Source of the DNA: an uncultured Campylobacter sp.
GTDB lineage: Bacteria; Campylobacterota; Campylobacteria; Campylobacterales; Campylobacteraceae
Direction of reading: 5' to 3'
DNA: 11,184 bases
Assembly: GCF_937997405.1 (NCBI RefSeq)
Contig: NZ_CALKTL010000159.1
Location: forward strand, 1-11,184
The position numbers and the translations under genes were made by a program. The notes under the pieces were generated by a model. The model searched no databases. It saw only the letters and a list, made by a program, of their open reading frames with translations, and was not told the DNA's origin. Of this stretch, positions 1 to 6,237 are shown in pieces. How positions within the stretch are numbered: position 1 is the stretch's first letter; each line of letters opens with the position of its first letter.

Positions 1-469
1 GCTTGATAAACGCCTTGCTCGCGCCGTAAACGTGGCTACCTGGATAGGGCCACGCGCCCGCAGTCGAGCCGAGGTTGAAGATATAGCCGCTTTTGCGCGC
101 GATCATCAGCGGCAGCACCGCCTTGGTCGAATACAGCACGCCTTTGATATTCGTATCGACCATCGTCTCTAAATCCTCTACGGGCGTCTGCGCGATCCCC
201 TCAAGCCCGAGCGCAAGACCTGCGTTATTTACGAGCACCTCGACGTCTTTGAAATTTTGCGGTAGCGCGCTTACAGCATCAAATACCGTAGCTTTATCGC
301 GAATATCCGCGGCGATAATGTGCGTATTGCCTAGCTCGCCGGCTAGCTTCTGTAGCCGCTCCTTGCGGCGCCCGAGTGCTATGATCTTATAGCCCTGCGC
401 GCTAAGAGCCCTGGCGATCGCCTCGCCAAAGCCGCTCGTAGCGCCCGTGATGAATGCTGTATTTTTCAT
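1..469 (-). CDS. ydfG: YdfG-like short-chain dehydrogenase/reductase (C-terminus beyond window)
   Basis: This is an NADP-dependent classical SDR, cytoplasmic. The closest match I recall is E. coli YdfG, which oxidises serine, allo-threonine and 3-hydroxy acids and reduces malonic semialdehyde. 156 residues are visible of about 250 expected; the gene runs off the left edge. Visible motifs in order: the Rossmann cofactor loop GATSGFGEAIA (residues 9-19), a basic stretch GRRKER after strand 2 that favours NADP(H), the NNAGLALG motif near residue 80, the GSTAGAWPYPGS segment with the catalytic Ser, and the catalytic YGASK near the cut end. The ATG at 467-469 is preceded by an AAAGGGGA ribosome binding site. 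The family and the YdfG-like loops are clear; the real substrate is not shown by the sequence. Confidence 0.9.
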   Translation of the reverse strand, partial: MKNTAFITGATSGFGEAIARALSAQGYKIIALGRRKERLQKLAGELGNTHIIAADIRDKATVFDAVSALPQNFKDVEVLVNNAGLALGLEGIAQTPVEDLETMVDTNIKGVLYSTKAVLPLMIARKSGYIFNLGSTAGAWPYPGSHVYGASKAFIK

Positions 470-681
470 ATGATCCCCTTTGCGTAAAATTTTAAATTTA
501 GCGCAATGATAACGCAAAACGGATTTAGAATTTATGAAATTTGTTCTTGCGGCGCGGGCGCGGATGAAATAATACGAAGACATTAGCAGGTTCTCTTGCG
601 CACGAGTTCGCGATAGACAGCGGATTCGGCGAGCGCACGGGCTAAATTAAAATTTTGCATCGTTTGTTTTTCGCAGTTTGC

Positions 682-708
682 TATAATTACCTAAATTTAG
701 GAAAAAGG
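682..708 (+). promoter_or_regulatory. -10 box and Shine-Dalgarno of the 231-residue membrane protein
   Basis: A perfect TATAAT lies at 682-687 and an AGGAAAAAGG ribosome binding site at 699-708, just before the ATG at 712. An upstream in-frame ATG at 655 would put this promoter inside the coding region, so 712 is the better start. No clear -35 box is visible, which is normal for Campylobacter sigma-70 promoters. Confidence 0.6.
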
Positions 709-711
709 CAA

Positions 712-1407
712 ATGAGCAAATTTATACGATTTATCCTTGTTAGTATCTGTGTTTGCGCCACTTATGCGGGTCTAAAATATGCTTTTATACTCTTTATCAC
801 GTGGCTAATGTTTAGTGGGGTATATTTTGACGGACCGGGTACGCTGCTCGCCATACCGCTCACGTTTCTAAGCTCATCGGTTATATTTGATTATTATTGT
901 ATTGCGCTGGGCTCTCATCTGCTCTTTTTATCGCTACTTAAAGGGCGTGGCGCAAAAACGCGGTGGATTTTGCCTTTATTTTTTCTCATAACGCTCGCGT
1001 TTTGTAGCTTTTGCGTCTTAATCGGACACGAAGATTATCAGCGTATAAACGCGCTTTTTGCACTCTTGCTTATCTCTCCATTTACGCTCATCGCATATGC
1101 CATCGTTACGACCGTAATCCTTGCCAAAAATAAAATTTCGGATTATTATCCGGTCTTAATCGCGATAATTTTTGTGCCCATTCATGCCGCCAGCATAGGG
1201 ATATGGGGATTAGAACGGATATATTTTGGAGTATTTCTAAACGCGACGATACTGGGGATTTTTTATTTCACGGCGAAAATCGGGCGCGTAAATTTAATCG
1301 CACACAGACCTACACCCGACCAAATGCAAAATTCTAAAGACCGCGTTATCAAAACGATACAAAGCAGCGCGGCATTTTTAAACGACGATATTTTAAAGAA
1401 GTGCTAA
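712..1407 (+). CDS. Unrecognised polytopic membrane protein, 231 aa
   Basis: I do not recognise the family. The protein begins MSKFIRFILV and is strongly hydrophobic to about residue 190, with likely membrane segments near residues 5-19, 22-36, 43-76 (possibly two), 84-104, 113-138, 146-165 and 170-190, so six or seven spans. Short charged loops (KGRGAKTR at 77-84, GHEDYQR at 105-111) separate them. The last 40 residues form a polar tail, probably cytoplasmic, rich in Lys, Asp and Gln and ending in KKC. There is no signal peptidase site, ATP-binding motif or conserved transporter signature that I can see. The start at 712 rests on a ribosome binding site and on the -10 box being inside the longer ORF from 655. 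It stands alone on the + strand between minus-strand genes, so it is probably monocistronic. It ends in TAA. Confidence 0.8.
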   Translation: MSKFIRFILVSICVCATYAGLKYAFILFITWLMFSGVYFDGPGTLLAIPLTFLSSSVIFDYYCIALGSHLLFLSLLKGRGAKTRWILPLFFLITLAFCSFCVLIGHEDYQRINALFALLLISPFTLIAYAIVTTVILAKNKISDYYPVLIAIIFVPIHAASIGIWGLERIYFGVFLNATILGIFYFTAKIGRVNLIAHRPTPDQMQNSKDRVIKTIQSSAAFLNDDILKKC

Positions 1408-1428
1408 ATTTTATCCTTTTTAGGAATT

Positions 1429-1804
1429 CTAAATAACGCTTTCGTCGCGCGCTACAAGCTTATCTGCTCCCCGATAGATCTGTGCTTTACCGACAAAACC
1501 TTCAAAAACTGCGCCGTTTTGCCTTTTGACACATTGGCATCGCCATTTGATCAAATTTAAACCCAGCGCAATCTCGTCGTTTTTGATCACGCCGATTCCT
1601 TTATTTAGCACGTTTTGCGCGATTTGTTTAGCTTCTGCTAGCGAGTGCATCGCGAAGGTGCCGCACTGAAATTTATTCAGCTCGGGGATATCTTTTTGAG
1701 AGCTCACGCCCAAAATATCCTTCATACTCGCGCTCCACGCCGTCGCGATGGTAGGATTTGGTTTCAATAGCGACTAGCTCCAATAAAATTTTATCTGTCA
1801 CGCA
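1429..1804 (-). pseudogene. luxS: luxS remnant (S-ribosylhomocysteine lyase, C-terminal half only)
   Basis: Intact LuxS cleaves S-ribosylhomocysteine in the activated methyl cycle and yields the autoinducer-2 precursor. The open frame 1767-1429 matches the C-terminal part of LuxS, from TAWSASMKDILG through KDIPELNKFQCGTFAMHS to NDEIAL (about 1749-1552). It keeps the zinc-ligand Cys of the QCGT motif. The N-terminal half with the HxxEH zinc ligands is absent. Just upstream, another frame shows traces of the catalytic CRTGFYMS region: a TGC codon at 1804-1802 and TTTTAT (Phe-Tyr) the right distance before the AW pair, but with a frame change and an in-frame TAG. Past the normal LuxS end the frame runs on for about 40 unrelated residues, so the native stop is probably lost too. 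No ribosome binding site precedes the ATG at 1767. Without both His ligands it cannot be an active enzyme. Confidence 0.8.
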
Positions 1805-2007
1805 CAAAGTCTTTTGCGTTTTTCGATTTAAAATTTGAGTTGCGAGAATTCCATTCTTCGTTTACGGATACTCAGAATAAATATTGTGGTTATTTTATAC
1901 GTACAGAGTAAGATAAAATTTGTAGTTCTCAAGCGCGGCAAAATCAGCACGTCCCGTTTTACAGATGGCAAAATAAAGCGCGCTAGAATCGGCCCTCGCT
2001 TGAAATT

Positions 2008-2550
2008 TTATTTAAAAAGCAAATCGGATTTTAGCTTGGAATAAACCTGTTCGCCTTTTAGCTCGCGGACAATTTGCAGCGCGAATTCCATCGCAGTAGC
2101 AGGACCTTTCGAAGTCATTATATTTTGATCTTTTACGACATTCACCGCATTTGTATAGCCTGGGTGAGCGATCTGATTTTCAAAGCCTGGATAACAAGTA
2201 TAAGAGCTTTTTAGCACACCTGCGGTAGCTAGCGCCCACGGAGCAGCACATATTGCGCCGATTTTTGCGTTATTTGCATCAAAGTCGCGCAGAATCTTAC
2301 CGAGTTTCTCGCTTTTGGCTAAATTCTCCGCACCGGGCAAACCCCCTGGCAAAACGATCATAGAAAATTCAGACACCTTAATATCATCCAAAATTTCATC
2401 CGCCACAAGCTCGATGCCGTGCGTACCGCGAACGCATTTTTTCTCTAACCCCACGGCTGAAGCATCAATATCCGCGCGTCTTAAAATATCAATGATGCTT
2501 ATCGCCTCGAGCTCCTCAAATCCGTTAGCTAAAACTACAGCAACTTTCAT
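2008..2550 (-). CDS. DJ-1/PfpI (ThiJ/YajL) family protein, 180 aa
   Basis: Small cytoplasmic protein of the DJ-1/YajL branch, associated with oxidative stress protection and with chaperone or glyoxalase/deglycase-type activities; the exact reaction is debated for the family. Length is typical. Visible marks are the N-terminal strand MKVAVVLANGFEELEA with the conserved Glu (residue 15) that contacts the reactive Cys, the VLPGGLPGAENL loop (66-77), and the nucleophile elbow GAICAAPW with Cys101. SKGPATAMEFAL near residue 147 matches the family TSxGPgTA segment. The start has an AAGGGG ribosome binding site at 2562-2557 that overlaps the stop of the cytochrome gene; the two genes are 10 bp apart, so they are almost certainly co-transcribed. 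The pairing with a periplasmic c-type cytochrome suggests a respiratory or redox-stress context, which is inference. Confidence 0.9.
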   Translation of the reverse strand: MKVAVVLANGFEELEAISIIDILRRADIDASAVGLEKKCVRGTHGIELVADEILDDIKVSEFSMIVLPGGLPGAENLAKSEKLGKILRDFDANNAKIGAICAAPWALATAGVLKSSYTCYPGFENQIAHPGYTNAVNVVKDQNIMTSKGPATAMEFALQIVRELKGEQVYSKLKSDLLFK

Positions 2551-2560
2551 CGCATACCCC

Positions 2561-3142
2561 TTATTTTAGATACGAGCCCTGCTCACTCGGAGCAGTCGAA
2601 ATTTCAGTGTTGCCACTAGCACGAGATGGTCTATCATATAAGAACTCATCGTCGCCTTTTAGATAGCCGATGATATAGCCAACTTCTTCAGCGGTGGTTT
2701 TGGCAGCGATAGGCTGCATAATATACTTCATCTTTTTGCCATATTGCCCGTCAGAGGTGTAGCTTGAGATCGCGATTGCAATCTCCTTCGCGCTTAGATC
2801 TTTTAGCTTACGAGAGCTGCCATAGGCGCGCTTCTGTCCTTCTGAGCCGTGGCAAGAAGCACAGTTAGCATCGTAGATTACCTTACCTTTTTCCTTGATA
2901 TAGTTGATGTTACGATTTATTTTTGTGCCACCGCCTATAATGTTGCCTTTGGCATTGGGGGTATTTTTGTAGATATTTACGGTTACATTTTCATCTTTAG
3001 AATGCTTTTCGATCAGGGATTTTAGCTCTTTGGCAAACTCACCTTTGGCTTCGAATACATACGTGTCATCACTTGCTTTATCCGCGGCATTTAAACTAAA
3101 GGCAAAAAAACATGCTAAAAAAGAAATTTTAAAAATTTTCAT
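2561..3142 (-). CDS. Periplasmic monoheme c-type cytochrome, 193 aa
   Basis: An electron carrier exported to the periplasm. Residues 1-19 are a Sec signal peptide (MKIFKISFLACFFAFSLNA, cut near NAA). Residues 22-80 form a lysine- and asparagine-rich N-terminal extension that I cannot assign. The class I cytochrome c domain follows from about residue 84, with the heme motif CASCH at 94-98, the following GSEGQKRAYGSS loop, and YIMQPIA where Met142 is the likely distal heme ligand. The end of that domain, EEVGYIIGYLKG, is the usual C-terminal helix. A polar tail of about 30 residues ends the protein. It is larger than simple c553 proteins (about 100 aa) because of the extension and tail. It is first in a two-gene unit with the DJ-1 gene and sits just past the porin terminator. 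Its redox partner cannot be told from sequence. Confidence 0.9.
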   Translation of the reverse strand: MKIFKISFLACFFAFSLNAADKASDDTYVFEAKGEFAKELKSLIEKHSKDENVTVNIYKNTPNAKGNIIGGGTKINRNINYIKEKGKVIYDANCASCHGSEGQKRAYGSSRKLKDLSAKEIAIAISSYTSDGQYGKKMKYIMQPIAAKTTAEEVGYIIGYLKGDDEFLYDRPSRASGNTEISTAPSEQGSYLK

Positions 3143-3161
3143 AGAAAACCTTGATTTAGAA

Positions 3162-3191
3162 TTTAAAAAGGGCGAAGCAAAAGCTTCGCCC
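3162..3191 (-). terminator. Rho-independent terminator of the porin gene
   Basis: A perfect 9-bp stem GGGCGAAGC / GCTTCGCCC (3191-3183 with 3178-3170, minus strand) encloses a TTTT loop and is followed on the minus strand by TTTTT. It starts 27 bp past the porin stop codon and separates the porin from the cytochrome-DJ-1 unit. Confidence 0.92.
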
Positions 3192-3217
3192 TAATTTTAC
3201 CTGTATAAGGTAAATAA

Positions 3218-4417
3218 TTAGAAGCTGTATTTAGCCTCAAATCTGATGCGATCTTTTTTCTCATCAAGACCGCCAGCAGCATCGTCAATCTTATAGTGAG
3301 AATACCAAGTTTTAAAGCTTAGTTTTTCATTATATTTATAAGAAATTCTACCTACTACCTCATATGCATTATCACCATCTGCTTTACCATCTAGGTAATC
3401 GGCACCGATTCTGATACCAGTATCAGGGATAGTATAGCCTGCTACTACATACCAGTAGTGATTTTCGCCACTAAAGTTTCTATAGTCTAACAACTCTTCA
3501 CCCGGGCTAATGAAAGAGCCTTGATCTTCAAAAGATACAAAAGAAACTTTATCTTTATCATCAGGTTCAAATTTTAAATAACCTGCAGCTAAATCAACGC
3601 CAAAGAAACCAGCATTAGCTTCTGCAGCCCAGAAATCTGCATCACTAGCACCCGCATCTTTATAATCACCGTCAAAATCAGAGAATGCATACTGACCTTT
3701 TACGCCAAGATTAAAATCATCAGAGATATCAAAGTTTAGAGCTAACTCTGCGGCGAAAAGCTGTGCTACGTCCTCTAGAGCATTATACCATAGCTGGAAA
3801 GACACTGGATCGTATGAGCCCATAAATCCTATACCGTATAGATTATGATCAGTAGTTAGTTTATTATCTACCGCTGCGCCCCAATCAAGGCTTGAAATAT
3901 CTCCATCATTCTCTAAAGAATCCATCCAAAAGCCGCTAATTGTCAAGCCCTCGATATCGGTGCTAGTAATCTTAACACCGTCTCCATACATATCATCGGT
4001 AAAGAACGAACCTATGCCCTGGCGACCGACTGCAATAGTGGTACCGCCGATAGTGTATCCTAAATAAGCTTTAGCGATATCGAAATCAGAATCTTTGTCG
4101 CTTGGATTTTGTGCACCATGATATTGGCTATTTGAAGAAGAAAGCGACTCGCCATTATCTCTATCCAAGAACCTAACGCCCACTACTCCAAAGAAGTTAT
4201 CATCGATTTTAGCTTTGAAATCTACTTCGGATTTAAATTCCCAAACGCCCTTATTGCTATTTGTTTCATTTTTAAGGTGGTCATGGGTATATCGCATACG
4301 AGCGTATCCGTTTAGATCCACATCCTTGATAGCTTCCTCTAACGGAACAGCACTTGCACTCATAGCAAGAGCACCTGCAGCGACTGCTGCCGCTAAACTA
4401 AGTTTAACTAGTTTCAT
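3218..4417 (-). CDS. porA: Major outer membrane protein (MOMP/PorA-type porin), 399 aa
   Basis: This is the main general-diffusion porin of Campylobacter, a trimeric beta-barrel of the outer membrane. It starts MKLVKLSLAAAVAAGALA, a Sec signal peptide cut after SASA (residue 23), and the mature protein begins VPLEEAIKDVDLNGYARMRY, the hallmark N-terminus of Campylobacter MOMP. The rest alternates amphipathic strands with Asp/Gly/Ser-rich loops. It ends RFEAKYSF with the terminal Phe that serves as the barrel-assembly signal. An ATG 14 codons upstream (4459) is in frame, but the one at 4417 begins the signal peptide and has a strong AAAGGAG site, so 4417 is right. The gene has its own promoter and terminator and is monocistronic. 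Codon use and length fit an abundant porin of about 400 residues. Loop sequences cannot be compared with known alleles here. Confidence 0.95.
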   Translation of the reverse strand: MKLVKLSLAAAVAAGALAMSASAVPLEEAIKDVDLNGYARMRYTHDHLKNETNSNKGVWEFKSEVDFKAKIDDNFFGVVGVRFLDRDNGESLSSSNSQYHGAQNPSDKDSDFDIAKAYLGYTIGGTTIAVGRQGIGSFFTDDMYGDGVKITSTDIEGLTISGFWMDSLENDGDISSLDWGAAVDNKLTTDHNLYGIGFMGSYDPVSFQLWYNALEDVAQLFAAELALNFDISDDFNLGVKGQYAFSDFDGDYKDAGASDADFWAAEANAGFFGVDLAAGYLKFEPDDKDKVSFVSFEDQGSFISPGEELLDYRNFSGENHYWYVVAGYTIPDTGIRIGADYLDGKADGDNAYEVVGRISYKYNEKLSFKTWYSHYKIDDAAGGLDEKKDRIRFEAKYSF

Positions 4418-4420
4418 TTT

Positions 4421-4430
4421 GAACTCCTTT
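4421..4430 (-). promoter_or_regulatory. Porin Shine-Dalgarno region, target of the predicted sRNA
   Basis: On the minus strand this reads AAAGGAGTTC, with the AAAGGAG core 6 nt before the porin ATG. The same 10 nt are perfectly complementary to the unpaired segment of the predicted sRNA (4602-4593), so it is both the ribosome binding site and a candidate antisense target. Confidence 0.75.
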
Positions 4431-4467
4431 AAAAGTTTGTAAGCGCAATAGTAGCACAAAATGACAA

Positions 4468-4473
4468 ATTATA
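4468..4473 (-). promoter_or_regulatory. -10 box of the porin promoter
   Basis: A perfect TATAAT in the context AGCATATAATTTG on the minus strand, with a T-rich stretch upstream as in Campylobacter sigma-70 promoters. It predicts a start near 4461 and a leader of about 44 nt. Confidence 0.7.
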
Positions 4474-4499
4474 TGCTTAAAATAGGCTGAAAAATACTA

Positions 4500-4532
4500 A
4501 AATTTTACCAAATTGTTACCGAGTATTTACCG
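4500..4532 (-). promoter_or_regulatory. Three phased GGTAA direct repeats, probable regulator-binding site
   Basis: Reading the minus strand, three consecutive 11-mers each begin (C/T)GGTAA: CGGTAAATACT, CGGTAACAATT and TGGTAAAATTT. The TTACC cores on the + strand start at 4505, 4516 and 4527, exactly 11 bp apart, which puts them on one face of the helix. They lie about 44 to 70 bp upstream of the predicted porin start, where an activator of the OmpR/PhoB class usually binds. The regulator is unknown. Confidence 0.5.
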
Positions 4533-4553
4533 AAAATCCAAATTTAACGGGCA

Positions 4554-4614
4554 TAAAAAAAGCGAGACCCACACAGGCCTCGCCGATTATTGAAAGGAGT
4601 TCTAATTTCGATGT
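4554..4614 (-). ncRNA. Predicted small regulatory RNA upstream of the porin, about 60 nt
   Basis: A complete minimal transcription unit is visible: an extended -10 (4627-4619), a predicted start at the A of 4614 or 4612, and an intrinsic terminator ending at 4555. The 5' half, about 30 nt, shows no stable fold and contains GAACTCCTTT (4602-4593), a perfect 10-nt match to the porin ribosome binding region. Two extra base pairs can form on each side after a single mismatch. The 3' half is the terminator hairpin. The expected action is to block ribosome loading on porin mRNA. The opposite strand has a 20-codon ORF behind AAAGGAG, which I consider a mirror of the anti-SD segment. No expression evidence is available; no known sRNA family is recognised. 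Confidence 0.55.
4555..4583 (-). terminator. Rho-independent terminator of the predicted sRNA
   Basis: The minus-strand RNA forms an 8-bp stem GCGAGGCC / GGTCTCGC (4583-4576 with 4569-4562) around a 6-nt loop, followed by seven T (4561-4555). One pair is a G-U wobble on the minus strand but would be an A-C mismatch on the plus strand, so the structure is made for minus-strand transcription. Confidence 0.85.
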
Positions 4615-4618
4615 GGGG

Positions 4619-4627
4619 ATTATATCA
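4619..4627 (-). promoter_or_regulatory. Extended -10 promoter of the predicted sRNA
   Basis: The minus strand reads TGATATAAT, an exact TGN-TATAAT extended -10. A weak TTGCCG at 4649-4644 could be a poor -35 box with a 19-bp spacer, but an extended -10 does not need one. Confidence 0.65.
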
Positions 4628-4672
4628 GGCTGCGGTAAACAGACGGCAACACCTCTTTCATGCGGGAGAAAT

Positions 4673-4706
4673 TTCATAAAAATTTACGACGTGAAATTTT
4701 TATGAA
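4673..4706. repeat. 13-bp AT-rich inverted repeat
   Basis: TTCATAAAAATTT (4673-4685) and AAATTTTTATGAA (4694-4706) are perfectly complementary around an 8-nt loop. There is no T-run beside it, so it is not a standard terminator. It lies about 50 bp upstream of the sRNA promoter. Confidence 0.75.
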
Positions 4707-5053
4707 TGAAATTTCAAGACACGAAATTTGCAAAGCGTGGGTTTTAAAAATCTACGCGACATCTTATCAGTAGAGAATACAGGCACCGAGAATACACAGT
4801 ACGCGAAAAACTGCGAGAAAGAAAATTTATAAGAATTTCGCAATCAAAATTCTAGCGCCAGCTGTATTTCTATAATATAGAATTTTGCGGACAAAATGGC
4901 ACTATGCAGCAAGGAATTTAAGCGCGAAAGCAAGTGGATATAAAACGCTAATCGAGCCATAGAAGCAAGACGCGCAGCGCAGAATTCTATGAAATATAAA
5001 ATTCCACAACTTATAAAATATAAAATTTATGCAGGCAATCGCGTAAAGAATCA

Positions 5054-5090
5054 GCGGACTTTAAAGCATAAGCAAATCGCGCAAGTCCGC
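5054..5090. repeat. 8-bp GC-rich inverted repeat
   Basis: GCGGACTT (5054-5061) pairs with AAGTCCGC (5083-5090) across a 21-nt loop. It lies about 120 bp past the lipoprotein stop and has no T-run on either side. Function unknown. Confidence 0.6.
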
Positions 5091-5210
5091 CATGATTAAG
5101 AACAGAAACTATTGCCTTAATAAGAGTAGAGAGCAAACACAAAAACGTTTCACAAAGTAAAAGCAGGCTCGCTTACCTTAAAGGGTGGAGCATCTAAAAA
5201 TCGCGTAGGA

Positions 5211-5597
5211 TTAAAAGCTGATATTTTCGCTCTCCGGTACAGCAATAGCGTCATTTTTATGCATTTGTTTGGTCTCGATTTTACCGATATCATAAGCGCG
5301 CGGAGCAACTGAACCCGCTTTGCGCGAGATGATTCGCATATCGGTGATAGCGCCTGCTGCGGTACTTATGTAGGCAGTATCTCCTGCAGCCGCATAATAT
5401 CTGCTTGCACGAGCGGTGTATAGCTCGCCGCTGGATAGGTCTTTAAACGTATATACATAAGCTGTGGAGCTTTGGCGAGTGTAGTTTACGATCTCGGATT
5501 TGAGCGAGCGTAAGTTGCCTGCAGGCGTCGGAGCGGTGCTTACGGCGCAGCCTGCGATGCCAAGAGCCAAAAGTGCGGAAAATATGAAATTTTTCAT
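5211..5597 (-). CDS. Small predicted lipoprotein, 128 aa, function unknown
   Basis: The protein starts MKNFIFSALLALGIAGC, a signal peptide with a good lipobox (Ile14-Ala15-Gly16-Cys17), so it should be lipid-anchored to the inner or outer membrane. No acidic residue follows the Cys (AVSTAPTP), which mildly favours the outer membrane if E. coli sorting rules hold here. The mature part is Ser/Thr/Ala/Tyr-rich and probably beta-structured (for example TAYVYTFKDLSSGELYTARA and DTAYISTAAGAITDMRI), ending KNDAIAVPESENISF. I recognise no family. The ATG at 5597 has an AAGGAT ribosome binding site. It stands alone, with gene-free DNA downstream and a broken + strand gene upstream. Confidence 0.8.
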   Translation of the reverse strand: MKNFIFSALLALGIAGCAVSTAPTPAGNLRSLKSEIVNYTRQSSTAYVYTFKDLSSGELYTARASRYYAAAGDTAYISTAAGAITDMRIISRKAGSVAPRAYDIGKIETKQMHKNDAIAVPESENISF

Positions 5598-5808
5598 TCA
5601 GTATCCTTATTTGTAAAATTTGAACTTTTAGAGTAGTAGGTTTGGGCTTAAAGTTTGCTTTTTTTGAGAGGCATCGGAGTGGAATTTAAAGAGATCTCTC
5701 GGCGTTAGGCGAAGCGAGAATGCGCTTTTGGCGATTTTTATATATAAGTGAGGCAAATTTAGCGGCAATCGCGAGTGAGACTTAGCAATATCGTCTAAAT
5801 CAAACGCG

Positions 5809-6237
5809 ATGGAGCTCTAGTTTCTTTTACCGGGTTAGCTTGTATCAGCACTCTTTGCGGCGCTGACCGCGATATTTGCAAAAATCGGACTCGAAGGGAT
5901 CAACTCTCACTTCGCAACTTTTATCCGCACGATCGTCATCGCCTTTTGCCTCGCCGCATTCCTACGCTACGCTAAAGCCTGGCAGCCGCTATCGAGCCTG
6001 AGCCCTCGCAACTGGGTGTTTTTGATACTAAGTGGACTGGCAACCGGTGCATCGTGGCTAGCGTATTTCAAAGCCCTGCAAATCGGCAAAGCCTATCAAG
6101 TAGCACCGATCGATAAGCTAAGCGTGGTACTCGTTGTAATCATCGCCGTGATATTTTTAGGCGAGCACCCGAGCCTTCGCGAATGGCTTGCGCTAGCACT
6201 CATCGGCACAGGCGTGATAATACTGGCGTTTAAATAG
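5809..6237 (+). pseudogene. EamA/DMT-family small transporter with two early TAG codons
   Basis: Reading from the ATG at 5809, one frame of 143 codons encodes a four-span EamA (drug/metabolite transporter) protein of the half-size 140-residue type. Recognisable parts are LVSALFAALTAIFAKIGLEG at the N-terminal span, SHFATFIRTIVIAF, ATGASWLAYFKALQIGKA, VAPIDKLSVVLVVIIAVIFL and LGEHPSLREWLALALIGTGV. Two TAG codons interrupt codons 4 (5818-5820) and 10 (5836-5838), the first where family members often have Trp. The next usable start in frame is the GTG at 6016, which would lose the first half of the protein, and no ribosome binding site is seen before 5809. I read it as a recently broken gene. 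Sequencing error or amber readthrough are the alternatives. Confidence 0.75.

Larger units (their letters stand above)
4628..5210. other. Gene-free stretch between sRNA promoter and lipoprotein gene
   Basis: No ORF of protein-like character is found on either strand. The stretch is AT-rich and holds two inverted repeats (4673-4706 and 5054-5090) and a 15-nt palindrome-like TTCTATAATATAGAA near 4868-4882, which includes a possible plus-strand TATAAT with nothing recognisable downstream. No clear terminator follows the lipoprotein gene. Confidence 0.6.

Noticed and set aside
93..392. 99-residue plus-strand ORF
   Set aside because: It is antisense to the YdfG-like gene, whose frame shows all SDR motifs.
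583..660. 25-residue minus-strand ORF (MQNFNLARALAESAVYREL and on)
   Set aside because: Protein-like, but it has no ribosome binding site and is too short to support as a gene.
655..711. Upstream ATG for the membrane protein
   Set aside because: The -10 box at 682-687 lies inside this extension and the ATG at 712 has the better ribosome binding site.
1835..2044. 69-residue plus-strand ORF starting at TTG
   Set aside because: Low-complexity basic sequence, no ribosome binding site, and it overlaps the end of the DJ-1 gene.
4570..4618. Antiterminator pairing CCCACA with TGTGGG, suggesting an attenuator or riboswitch
   Set aside because: If transcription starts at 4614 or 4612, most of the 5' arm is not transcribed. 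It would matter only for read-through from upstream, where no gene is seen.
4611..4673. 20-codon plus-strand ORF behind GAAAGGAG
   Set aside because: The apparent ribosome binding site is the reverse complement of the sRNA anti-SD segment, and the ORF starts inside the minus-strand promoter and sRNA.
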